In this document: positions 6,762-14,638 of the stretch, in pieces
Numbering within the stretch: the first letter of the stretch is position 1
Layout of the letters: each line of letters begins with the position of its first letter
From: Syntrophomonas sp. UBA5288
Lineage (GTDB): Bacteria > Bacillota > Syntrophomonadia > Syntrophomonadales > Syntrophomonadaceae
Direction of reading: 5' to 3'
Assembly: GCA_002408445.1 (NCBI GenBank)
Contig: DHSK01000059.1
Location: 1-23,178, forward strand
DNA length: 23,178 nucleotides
Made by a program: the position numbers and the translations under genes
The notes under the pieces: model-generated
What the model saw: only the letters and a program-made list of their open reading frames with translations
The model's database searches: none
What the model was told of the DNA's origin: nothing

Positions 6762-6787
6762 TTTCGGTTCGCATTGCGAACCTGAAA
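6762..6787 (-). other. Intercistronic hairpin between smc and ftsY
   Basis: GGTTCGC 6766-6772 pairs with GCGAACC 6776-6782 around an ATT loop, and TTTC/GAAA (6762-6765/6784-6787) extends the stem past one bulged base. There is no T-run, so read-through to ftsY is expected. It may be an RNA processing or stability element. Confidence 0.5.
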
Positions 6788-6797
6788 GGAGGGGTAT

Positions 6798-9700
6798 CTA
6801 CCCTGCCATCGTTTCCGCCTTGCCGAGATTGATGGATAAAACCGCTGAAATACCTTCTTCAGGCATAGTCACACCATATACGTTCTCACCTGCCTGGATA
6901 GTAACCTGGCGGTGAGTAATGACTATAAACTGTATCTCCCGGGCCATATCCTGCAGAAACTTGCTGAAGCGGACCAGATTTATTTCATCCAGGGCGGCAT
7001 CTATTTCATCCAGCAGACAAAAGGGAGCCGGCCGCAACCGCAAGAGGGCGAAAATAAACGCAATACAGGTCAGAGCCCTTTCTCCGCCTGATAATAGGTT
7101 AAGGGACTGATTGCGCTTCCCGGGCATTTTTACGTTAATTTCTATGCCGGCTTCAAAGGCATTGCCTTTATCGAGACTGAGCCGCGCTTCCCCGCCGCCA
7201 AATATTTCTTTGAAAGTCTTATTAAAACTCTGGTTGGCCAATACCATAAACTGCTGGAATTCCTGGACCATCAACTTTTCGGTCTCTTCCAGCAAAGTCG
7301 TAAGCGAAGTCCGGGCCTCCGTAAGGTCGTTAAACTGTTTATCCAGAAAATCGCATCGCTCGCTTACCTCTTCATATTCTTTTATCGATCCGGGATCCAC
7401 TGCCCCCAGATCTTCTATCTGTTCATGCAGAATAGCTATTCTGCGTTTGTTTTCGCGAATTTCCCGGCCGCTCAATACCCCGGGGTCATTCGGCGGCATC
7501 CCGCTGTTAAAGCGTTCCTGCCACCTTCCTATGTAACCGGTTAATTCAGTTTCCGCCCGGGCAATGCTTATCTCCAGGTTCCTGATATTATTGCGCAGAC
7601 CATCCAGTTTTTCGGTAGGATTATCCAGTCCCTGCTGCAAAGCGGTAATCTGTTCCAGGTAATCTTTTTCTCTTTGCCGGGCTGCTTCTATACCGGTCTG
7701 TAATAATGCAATCTGTCGCTGCATTATTACCATTTCATTATTTATAGTCTGCAATCTTTCCGTTTGCTGTTCAATATCTGTCGTTAATTGTTTTTTCATG
7801 GCAGCAGCTTGTTCCAGGGTTTCCAGGTAGGACTTTTTGATCTGCTCCAACTGGTCAATATTTTTATGGATATTGTCAAGTTCACGTTTTTTCAGGTCAA
7901 GTTGATCCTGGTAAGAATTTAAGCGTTCCTTTTTTACTTCATATTCCCGTTTATATACCTCCAGGCCAGCCTTCTGTTTTTCCATTCTTTCATTGAATGA
8001 GGTATTCTCCTGCAACCACTGTTGGTATTTCGCCTGGGTTTCAGCCAGGCCGGCCTTCAGCTGTTTGAGCAAGGTTTGTACTTTTTCCATATCCCGCTCA
8101 TGCTGCTCTTTTTCAGCTTCAGCCTTGATAAGCTCTCCCGATAACTGAGCTATTTGCTGCTGCTGCATCTCGTTCTGAAAACGCAGCCGGGCCAGATTTT
8201 CATGGCCTTCGTTATATGCAAGCACTACCTGTTGTAATTCTTCGGTCAAAGCGGCCGCACGTGAACGATTGTCCTGCATTTGCTGTTGTTTTTCCGCCAG
8301 CTTTTGCTGGAGATTTTTTTCTTCATTTTTTAGCTTGAAGGAACTTATACCCCGCTTTTTATTGTTTCCACCTGCCATGGCGCCGCTGACATTGATGGTA
8401 TCTCCCTCCAGCGTAACCAGACGGAACGGATATTTTATCTTTTTATAAAGCAGCAAGCTCCGGTCGAGGTCGGTTACTACCAGTACCCGGCCCAGCATGT
8501 ATTCTACTGCTTTGCGGTAGCGTTGATCAAACTTTACCAACTGGGATGCTATACCCACAACCCCTTCGGTGGTTTTCATTTCTTGGCTGATTTGCTGTGG
8601 TACGGTCTGAACTTTGAGCAAATCCAGCGGCAGGAAGGTTATTCGGCCCCATTTTTGTTTTTTAAGATATTCAATGGCGCTTTGAGCCTGGCGTCCACTT
8701 TCGACTACTATATTTTCGAGTCCCCGGCCGGCCGCTGTCTCTATAGCCAATTCCAATCCCGCCGGTACGTCGATCAGCTCCCCCAGTACCCCTACGATAC
8801 CGGTCAGCCGGTTTTCTCTATTGCGGGTAGATTGCATTAACAGGCGCACTGCTTCGGAATAACCGGTATAATTCTTTTCCTGGCTTATGATCAGGGCTAA
8901 CCGGTTATTAATGTTCATAATTTCGTGATTATCTGCCTGGTATTCATCCTCCAGTTTCTTTAAGGCTGCTTCCAGTTGGTTTTTCTGCTTTTCTGTGCTT
9001 TGCAGCAATGCTTCGGCTGAACCCGCTTCCTGTATACCACGGTTCTGATCACCGGTAAGCTGGGCGATAGTATGGTTCAGAGCTTCTATTCTTCCGCTCA
9101 CTTCTTCCAGGTGAATTTGAATCCGTTCCTTTTTTTCCTGATTGGTTTTAAGATCCTGTTCCAGGGCGTGAACGGCCTGGTCCATATCGGTTTGCTGCTC
9201 GTTTCGCTCCGCTATTTGCCGGGCTAATTCTTCAAAAGCCTGTCTGTCACTATTACCCTGTTGGCTCATCGCTTCCAATTCGGTCTGCAGTTCTTGCACC
9301 TGCTGAAAACGTTCGGCATAACTTTGTTCTTCCCGTTCCAGGTCATTTACTACCAATCCCAGATCTTTATTTATCTTTTCCAATAGAGACTGATACTTAT
9401 TTTCATCCCGGGTACAGGACTCTATGCGTTCTTTCCAGTTTTTAATTTTTTCTTCGCATATTTTATAATCGCCCTGCATGGTATTTAACCGGGTATTGGT
9501 TTCATACTTGTTCTCCTTCAAATCTTGCAGGCCCTGACGCTCCTGATTAAGTTCTTCCCTGGTTCCGGACAGTGTAGTCTGCATCTTTTTAATATCCTGG
9601 TCCACATCTGCACAGACTGCCTTTTTATCGGAAAGTTCCTCCATCTTGCTTTGCAGATCTTTCTGGAGCCGGTAGTATTCAAATGTCATGACCTGTTTTT

Positions 9701-10376
9701 CCAACCGGTCACATTCTTCCGCCAGGCTTACATGGGTGCGGGCCTTTTCCGCTTTGATATTTAATTCTTCCCGGCGGGTCTGCAATTCAGCCAGGATGTC
9801 TCCCGCCCGTTCCAAATCATTGCTGGTAGCACTGATCCTTCGATTAACCTCATCTCTTTGCTGGCGGTATCTTATAATGCCTGAAGCTTCTTCCAGAATC
9901 AATCTGCGCTCAAAGGCCTGTCCATTTAATACCTGTTCCAGCTCGCCCTGGCTTATTATGGAGTAACCTTTTTTGCCCAGACCGGTACCGGTGAAGAGAC
10001 TGGCAATATCTTTCATACGAACTCTGGTTTTATTAAGATAAAATTCACTCTCGCCCGACCGGTATACTTTTCGTCCTACCACTACTTCATCATAATCTAC
10101 CGGCAAGATATGGTCATTATTATCAATAGAAATATTTACCAGGGCCAGGCTAAGTGCTTTTTTGTTATCTGTACCATTGAAAATGACGTCTTCGGAATTC
10201 AGCCCCCGCAGGTTGCGAATATTGGTTTCACCCAGGACCCAGCGTATAGAATCCACTATGTTGCTTTTTCCGCAGCCATTGGGTCCTACAATAATATTTA
10301 CACCAGGATTTAAATTGATTTCGGTATGGTCGGCAAAAGATTTAAAACCTCTAATCTCCAGCCTTTTTAAATACAT
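6798..10376 (-). CDS. smc: Chromosome segregation protein SMC
   Basis: The 1192-residue protein has full SMC architecture: an N-terminal ATPase head with MYLKRLEIRGFKSFAD and Walker A GPNGCGKSN (31-39), then a long coiled coil. A hinge follows at about 510-660 (GIVGVLGELIDVPAGLELAIE; TLEGDTINVSGAMAGG), then a second coiled coil. The C-terminal head has signature LSGGERAL near 1095-1102, Walker B LLDEIDAALD near 1121, and the switch ITHRQ. SMC condenses and organises the chromosome with ScpA/ScpB. ATG at 10376 is preferred over the frame's earlier start (10412) because GGGAGG sits 6 nt upstream and the family begins MYLKxLEixGFKSF. It is followed by ftsY after 82 nt, and the frame is intact throughout. 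Confidence 0.97.
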   Translation of the reverse strand: MYLKRLEIRGFKSFADHTEINLNPGVNIIVGPNGCGKSNIVDSIRWVLGETNIRNLRGLNSEDVIFNGTDNKKALSLALVNISIDNNDHILPVDYDEVVVGRKVYRSGESEFYLNKTRVRMKDIASLFTGTGLGKKGYSIISQGELEQVLNGQAFERRLILEEASGIIRYRQQRDEVNRRISATSNDLERAGDILAELQTRREELNIKAEKARTHVSLAEECDRLEKQVMTFEYYRLQKDLQSKMEELSDKKAVCADVDQDIKKMQTTLSGTREELNQERQGLQDLKENKYETNTRLNTMQGDYKICEEKIKNWKERIESCTRDENKYQSLLEKINKDLGLVVNDLEREEQSYAERFQQVQELQTELEAMSQQGNSDRQAFEELARQIAERNEQQTDMDQAVHALEQDLKTNQEKKERIQIHLEEVSGRIEALNHTIAQLTGDQNRGIQEAGSAEALLQSTEKQKNQLEAALKKLEDEYQADNHEIMNINNRLALIISQEKNYTGYSEAVRLLMQSTRNRENRLTGIVGVLGELIDVPAGLELAIETAAGRGLENIVVESGRQAQSAIEYLKKQKWGRITFLPLDLLKVQTVPQQISQEMKTTEGVVGIASQLVKFDQRYRKAVEYMLGRVLVVTDLDRSLLLYKKIKYPFRLVTLEGDTINVSGAMAGGNNKKRGISSFKLKNEEKNLQQKLAEKQQQMQDNRSRAAALTEELQQVVLAYNEGHENLARLRFQNEMQQQQIAQLSGELIKAEAEKEQHERDMEKVQTLLKQLKAGLAETQAKYQQWLQENTSFNERMEKQKAGLEVYKREYEVKKERLNSYQDQLDLKKRELDNIHKNIDQLEQIKKSYLETLEQAAAMKKQLTTDIEQQTERLQTINNEMVIMQRQIALLQTGIEAARQREKDYLEQITALQQGLDNPTEKLDGLRNNIRNLEISIARAETELTGYIGRWQERFNSGMPPNDPGVLSGREIRENKRRIAILHEQIEDLGAVDPGSIKEYEEVSERCDFLDKQFNDLTEARTSLTTLLEETEKLMVQEFQQFMVLANQSFNKTFKEIFGGGEARLSLDKGNAFEAGIEINVKMPGKRNQSLNLLSGGERALTCIAFIFALLRLRPAPFCLLDEIDAALDEINLVRFSKFLQDMAREIQFIVITHRQVTIQAGENVYGVTMPEEGISAVLSINLGKAETMAG

Positions 10377-10630
10377 CTTATTCCTCCCGATATTTGACCA
10401 GGCAAACATCACCCGTAGTGATTTTTATCTGATTTACAAGATTGAGAATTCTGATATTTATCAATGATGCTGAAATTTATGTTGGTTATTTATCTTCAAT
10501 TAGATAATTGTATAGAAAATTCCTTTTCGGAAGCACCCTATAAATTTCGTCATATTTTTAATTTTCCTATCGTTTTCCACTAACACCGGGACTAAGCGCC
10601 TATGCCCACAGATTAAATTGTCGATCAGCA
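10377..10630. other. AT-rich intergenic region upstream of smc
   Basis: 254 nt between the radical SAM gene stop and smc start. No credible reading frame. It holds the smc ribosome binding site, a small palindrome CAATTAGATAATTG (10497-10510), and AT-rich DNA that could carry an smc promoter, but I see no pair of good -35/-10 boxes and no terminator for the upstream gene. Confidence 0.5.
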
Positions 10631-11722
10631 TCACTCATAATAATCAGCTTCTAAAATTCCTAAAAAATCTGCTCCGGTCAATTGAATTTCGGGTTTATCC
10701 CTGCCCTCAGCCGTCACCCCGATAAAGCCTCGTTCATTACCCTGAACCGGTTTAACCGACAAACTTTCCAGATTAAAGGCCTGGGCGAGATATTTGAGAT
10801 TGGCCTTCTTATGGCCGGTCAGTTTCGATACTTCACGATAGTTTACCAATAGAACCAGCTTTTTAACTAGACCATATTGTTTTCGGTGCATTTTTATCGC
10901 CGCTTCAGCCTGCTGCCGGTATAATTTTTGTTTTACCAGTTCCCCGAAGGCAGGATGAAAGGGGCCGGCTACCACTGTACCCGGTTGCAGCAAATCTTCA
11001 CTGGGCTGCAAGCCCATGCGAATAACATTAATACGGTGCCGCTGAAACCGGGAGTACATAAAGGCTGCAATATCGACTGCCTGCTCCAACTGAAGGGGGG
11101 TGTATAGCCCCTCCCGGTACATGGTTTCCAGGGCGGTCCCTTCGATAACCAGAGTAGGATAGATCCTTACCATATCCGGATTTATGTTTATAACCTGTTC
11201 CACCGTTTTCTCAGTAGCTTCCCGACTATCTCCCGGAAGGCCCACCATTAGCTGAATGCCTAATTGCAAGCCCTTTTGCCGGATAAGATGGCAGGCCGAT
11301 AACACCTGGTTAACATGATAACCGCGTCCCGACCTCTTTAAAACATCTTCGTGCAAAGATTGCACACCTAATTCCACCGTTTTAACCCCATAAGAGCTAA
11401 GTATCTCCAGTATATTAAGGTCGATGCAATCAGGACGGGTGGAAAGACGCACCGCCTGCACCCGGCCACTATCCAGGTATGGCCTGGTGGTTTTCAGATA
11501 CTCCTCCTGCAGCGAAAGCGGTAAAGAAGTAAAATTACCCCCGAAAAACGCAATCTCGATATATGCGTCCGGGGGAATGCTAGCAAGATGTTGTTCTATT
11601 ATAGCAACCGTCTCTTCCCTGCCTGGTACCTGATGTTGTGAAGAAATTTTTTTCTGGTCGCAGAAAATACAATTGAAAGGACACCCCATATGGGGTATGA
11701 ATACTGGAATATTTGCATGCAT
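10631..11722 (-). CDS. Elp3-like radical SAM protein without acetyltransferase domain
   Basis: The 363-residue product begins MHANIPVFIPHMGCPFNCIF and has the radical SAM cluster motif CxxxCxxC at C14, C18 and C21. A TIM-barrel core follows (TRPDCIDLNILEIL; VELGVQSLHEDVLKRSGRGY; GLQLGIQLMVGLPGD; RIYPTLVIEGTAL). The C-terminal ~120 residues resemble the Radical_SAM_C domain of the Elp3/COG1243 group, but no GNAT domain is present, so full Elp3 tRNA acetylation is unlikely. ATG at 11722 has GAGGAAG 6 nt upstream, inside the end of rnc. The gene follows rnc with a 1-nt gap, so it is co-transcribed. A conserved place between rnc and smc suggests an RNA-related role, but the function is unknown. 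Confidence 0.85.
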   Translation of the reverse strand: MHANIPVFIPHMGCPFNCIFCDQKKISSQHQVPGREETVAIIEQHLASIPPDAYIEIAFFGGNFTSLPLSLQEEYLKTTRPYLDSGRVQAVRLSTRPDCIDLNILEILSSYGVKTVELGVQSLHEDVLKRSGRGYHVNQVLSACHLIRQKGLQLGIQLMVGLPGDSREATEKTVEQVININPDMVRIYPTLVIEGTALETMYREGLYTPLQLEQAVDIAAFMYSRFQRHRINVIRMGLQPSEDLLQPGTVVAGPFHPAFGELVKQKLYRQQAEAAIKMHRKQYGLVKKLVLLVNYREVSKLTGHKKANLKYLAQAFNLESLSVKPVQGNERGFIGVTAEGRDKPEIQLTGADFLGILEADYYE

Positions 11723-11723
11723 T

Positions 11724-12443
11724 TTATTCTTCCTCAAGGATTATCTTTTCAATGATTGCAGGATTTTTCAGTGCACTGGCAGCCGCACTCTGTTCGGCTT
11801 CTTTTTTACTTTTGCCTTTGCCCCGGGCCAGCAAATGGTTATTAAAATAAACTCCCGCTACGAAATCCTTGGCATGTGCAGGACCGGTCTCCTCAATAAT
11901 GGCATAGGTTACATTCTTTCTGCTCTTGGACTGAACCAATTCCTGCAGGCGGGATTTAAAATCCTGATAGTCGCCGCTGGCAGTATCGATGATAATTTTC
12001 TCCAGATATTTCAAGATGAAATTCCGGGCCGGACCCATGCCCAGATCAAGGTAAATAGCACCAATTACCGCCTCCACGGTATCAGCCAGAATGGATTTGC
12101 GCTGCCGGCCGCCGGACATTTCTTCGCCTTTGCCCAAACGCACATATTCACCCAGCTTGAGCAGGTTGGCTACATCGTTCAAGGCATTCTCACAGACCAC
12201 CCGGGCCCTGATTTTAGTCAATTCCCCCTCAGCCTTATGCGCAAAAGTATTATACAGGTATTCTGCCACAACAAAGTTCAAGACTGCATCCCCCAGGAAC
12301 TCCATGCGCTGGTTGTTATATGAAGAACTCCGTTCCTGGGAATAAGACGGATGAGTCAGCGCCATATTCATAAGTTCCTGATTGTTGAAACTTATCTCTA
12401 TATGTTGCATAAAACTGTTAGCTGGATTTTTTTCACTTCTCAT
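11724..12443 (-). CDS. rnc: Ribonuclease III
   Basis: The 239-residue enzyme cleaves double-stranded RNA in rRNA and mRNA processing. The RNase III signature NQRMEFLGDAVLNF (44-57) holds the metal-binding E48/D52 pair. A second acidic site is at ADTVEAVIGAIYLD. The C-terminal ~70 residues form a double-stranded RNA-binding domain (DFKSRLQELVQSK...GKGKSKKEAEQSAAASAL). The start codon overlaps the acpP stop as ATGA, so translation is coupled. A later start at residue 12 (MQHIEISF) is possible. Confidence 0.96.
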   Translation of the reverse strand: MRSEKNPANSFMQHIEISFNNQELMNMALTHPSYSQERSSSYNNQRMEFLGDAVLNFVVAEYLYNTFAHKAEGELTKIRARVVCENALNDVANLLKLGEYVRLGKGEEMSGGRQRKSILADTVEAVIGAIYLDLGMGPARNFILKYLEKIIIDTASGDYQDFKSRLQELVQSKSRKNVTYAIIEETGPAHAKDFVAGVYFNNHLLARGKGKSKKEAEQSAAASALKNPAIIEKIILEEE

Positions 12444-12685
12444 TTCTTAGCTTGTTGCAGGAACTCATATAATGCTGCCAGCAGTGTTCCCATGGTCGGA
12501 TAATCCTCCAGGTCTTCCTCCGGAAATTCTACATCGTACGAATCTTCCAAAGCCATAATCATTTCTACTATATCAATAGAATCGGCATCAAGCTCTTCAA
12601 ACGTTGTTTCCATGGTTATTTCGGATGGGTCGATGCTTAACTGCTCCGCCAGAATTTTGCTGGCAACCTTGAATAGTTCGTCCAC
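12440..12685 (-). CDS. acpP: Acyl carrier protein
   Basis: The 81-residue acidic, helical protein carries acyl chains on a phosphopantetheine arm. The attachment site reads LDADSIDIVEM with Ser36, where most ACPs have DSLD. GTG at 12685 is preferred because GGGAGG lies 7 nt upstream; a GTG at 12688 or an ATG at 12700 (which overlaps the ribosome binding site) are the alternatives, giving up to 86 residues. It lies between plsX and rnc without the fabD/fabG/fabF genes often found there, so fatty acid elongation genes must be elsewhere. It supplies acyl-ACP to PlsX. Confidence 0.93.
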   Translation of the reverse strand: MDELFKVASKILAEQLSIDPSEITMETTFEELDADSIDIVEMIMALEDSYDVEFPEEDLEDYPTMGTLLAALYEFLQQAKK

Positions 12686-12737
12686 CACAATTCCTCCCAT
12701 TATTTTTTCCTAATTATATAATAGCGCAGCGCAGTTC

Positions 12738-13691
12738 TTAGTCAACTGCAATCAGTTTTAAAGCTTCTTTTTGCATATTTACTATATCACGCGTCACACA
12801 GTCACAAGCCGTGTTTAAACCGCTAAATACTGCGTCCCGTTTGGAGCTGCCATGACAAACAATGCTCACCCCTTCAACTCCCAACAAGGGCGCCCCTCCT
12901 ACATTACTGTAATCGAAGCGGTGCAAAACGGCGGGCACTTTACCGGTTTCCTGTACCATCGCGCGGCCTAGATACAACCCCAAACCTTCCAGTGCTTTTA
13001 ATACTATATTTCCGGTAAAACCATCACAGACCACTACGTCACAACTGCCCCCAAATAAATCGCGTCCTTCGATATTGCCGATAAAGTTTAAAATTTTTTC
13101 ATTTTTAAGCAGGGAATATGCTTCCAGGGCCAGTGCATTGCCTTTGGTTTCTTCGCTGCCGTTGTTTAATAAGCCAATGACGGGGTTGTCCCTGCCCATA
13201 ACGGCAGCGGCATAGGATTTGCCCAATACGGCAAATTGCAGCATCTGGGCCGGTTTACAATCAACATTGGCGCCGACATCGATCAGGAGTGTATTTTTAC
13301 CCTCTGGTCCGGGGATAGATGCTACTATAGGAGGACGGTCAATGCCATTAAAACGGCCCAGAATAAAGAGCGCCGAAGCCATTTGCGCAGCAGTACTGCC
13401 GCATGATAGTACCGCATCGGCGGTTTTATCATGAACCAGCTTGGTTGCTACCGCTATGGAAGCTTTCTTTTTTTTACGCAGGGCCAGAACGGATTCATCC
13501 ATTTGAATTACTTCATCGGCATTTATAATAGTCAGTTTTTCCGGGTCAAAATTACCCAGTTCCTGTTTAATTATTGCTTCTTTGCCTACCAGAATGGCAT
13601 GGCAGCCTGGTTGCTCAGCCCATTTGCAGGCACCTGCAATTATTTCACCGGGAGCAAAATCACCGCCCATAACATCTATTGCTATCTTCAT
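12738..13691 (-). CDS. plsX: Phosphate acyltransferase PlsX
   Basis: The 317-residue PlsX makes acyl-phosphate from acyl-ACP, the first step of the PlsX/PlsY phospholipid route. Typical features: MKIAIDVMGGDFAPGEI start; ADAVLSCGSTAAQMASA; RPPIVASIPGPEGKNTLLIDVGANVDCKP; GNIEGRDLFGGSCDVVVCDGFTGN; and GVEGVSIVCHGSS near the end. GGGGGA precedes the ATG. It sits between rpmF and acpP, the usual Firmicute position, but without a fapR regulator gene before it. Length is normal to slightly short. Confidence 0.96.
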   Translation of the reverse strand: MKIAIDVMGGDFAPGEIIAGACKWAEQPGCHAILVGKEAIIKQELGNFDPEKLTIINADEVIQMDESVLALRKKKKASIAVATKLVHDKTADAVLSCGSTAAQMASALFILGRFNGIDRPPIVASIPGPEGKNTLLIDVGANVDCKPAQMLQFAVLGKSYAAAVMGRDNPVIGLLNNGSEETKGNALALEAYSLLKNEKILNFIGNIEGRDLFGGSCDVVVCDGFTGNIVLKALEGLGLYLGRAMVQETGKVPAVLHRFDYSNVGGAPLLGVEGVSIVCHGSSKRDAVFSGLNTACDCVTRDIVNMQKEALKLIAVD

Positions 13692-13718
13692 GTTTTTCCC
13701 CCTAACTGTATATAATAC

Positions 13719-13760
13719 AAAAAGTAAGTTATAAGACTCGAAAGTCCATACTTACTTTTT
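13719..13760 (-). terminator. Bidirectional hairpin between rpmF and plsX (possible attenuator)
   Basis: AAAAAGTAAGT (13719-13729) pairs with ACTTACTTTTT (13750-13760), and an inner GACT-CGAA-AGTC stem-loop (13735-13746) completes the structure. The 3' arm ends in a T-run on either strand. On the minus strand it lies between rpmF and plsX, so it could partly terminate the yceD-rpmF message. The stem is AT-rich, so read-through is plausible. Confidence 0.6.
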
Positions 13761-13777
13761 GAATTAAATACTTCAAT

Positions 13778-13948
13778 TTACATAACACTTTTGCCCTTAT
13801 AAAAACCGCAAGCCTGACAGGCCCGGTGGGCTAATTTGAGTTCATGACATTGCGGGCATTCCACCAGACCCGGTTTATCTATTTTTCTCCATTCAGCAGC
13901 CCGTTTGGTACTGCGTGAATGAGACTGTCTCCTTTTTGGTACTCCCAT
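13778..13948 (-). CDS. rpmF: 50S ribosomal protein L32
   Basis: A 56-residue protein starting MGVPKRRQSHSRSTKRAAEW. It carries a zinc ribbon formed by CPQC (residues 31-34) and CQAC (44-47), so it is the cysteine-containing (zinc) form of L32. GGGAGGAGG precedes the ATG, which lies 16 nt after the yceD stop. yceD-rpmF pairs are widely conserved. The product is highly basic and of normal length. Confidence 0.97.
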   Translation of the reverse strand: MGVPKRRQSHSRSTKRAAEWRKIDKPGLVECPQCHELKLAHRACQACGFYKGKSVM

Positions 13949-13964
13949 TTAAACAACCTCCTCC

Positions 13965-14468
13965 CTATTTCAATTCATTAAGTTTTTGCCACCTGGGGTC
14001 AATCTCCTGTTGCTCACAACGGCATTTCCGGGTATTCAGATCTACCCCGCAGCCAGAACATAATCCCAGGCAATCATCTTTGCACAGGGGATTAAGGGGT
14101 AAACTGAACAATATGGCTTCCTCCACACTGGAACTTAAATCAACATCGCCATTATCCCGCAATTCCAATAAGTATTCTTCTGCTTCCGTATGGTCTTCAT
14201 CCGGGCTTGCAGCAACTACATTTATCGGCGTATTGACCTGATGTGCAATGTCCTTTAAGCATCTGGAGCAAATCAGATTGATGACGGTATGAACCATTCC
14301 CTGTCCTACCAGAATTCGGCCCGTGTTTTCGAACTTGATAGTGACTTTGACCGGCTCAAGAAAATGGCCGTTCAGGTGGGCCAGTAATTCGTCACTAAAG
14401 TTTTCCTGCAACCGAAATTCCTGACTGGTTCGAGGATGTAATTTTAAATCTGCAACATTTATTACCAT
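13965..14468 (-). CDS. yceD: YceD/DUF177 family protein, 23S rRNA accumulation protein homologue
   Basis: The 167-residue product starts MVINVADLKLHP and has the DUF177 C-terminal cysteine cluster: CSRCLKD, then CKDDCLGLCSGCGVDLNTRKCRC and the closing DPRW.KL.EL. Members accompany rpmF in most bacteria and have been linked to 23S rRNA/large-subunit biogenesis. ATG at 14468 is chosen over the frame's earlier ATG (14507): GGGGTG lies 5 nt upstream of it, and the consensus promoter at 14497-14526 would start transcription downstream of 14507. The acidic middle (SPDEDHTEAEEYLLEL) is typical. Confidence 0.92.
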   Translation of the reverse strand: MVINVADLKLHPRTSQEFRLQENFSDELLAHLNGHFLEPVKVTIKFENTGRILVGQGMVHTVINLICSRCLKDIAHQVNTPINVVAASPDEDHTEAEEYLLELRDNGDVDLSSSVEEAILFSLPLNPLCKDDCLGLCSGCGVDLNTRKCRCEQQEIDPRWQKLNELK

Positions 14469-14496
14469 ACCGACACCCCATAGAAAATACAGCTTA

Positions 14497-14526
14497 ATTA
14501 TATTCATACCTTTATATTATTGTCAA
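14497..14526 (-). promoter_or_regulatory. Consensus sigma-A promoter for yceD-rpmF operon
   Basis: On the minus strand TTGACA (14521-14526) and TATAAT (14497-14502) are perfect -35 and -10 boxes with an 18-nt spacer. The predicted start near 14490 leaves a ~22-nt leader with the ribosome binding site of the ATG at 14468. Confidence 0.85.
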
Positions 14527-14638
14527 TTATCTGCATGCTATCCATGCCATGAGTTTATTCGTCAATATGGAGGATGACAACGTCATTGACGGTGTAAAAC
14601 ATGACCCGGTGAATAATATAGCCGGATTAAGCCCTGCC

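Noticed and set aside
11673..12323. 216-codon plus-strand frame antisense to rnc
   Set aside because: It mirrors the coding strand of a clearly real RNase III gene, and its composition (Phe/Gln/His-rich) is typical of an antisense shadow.
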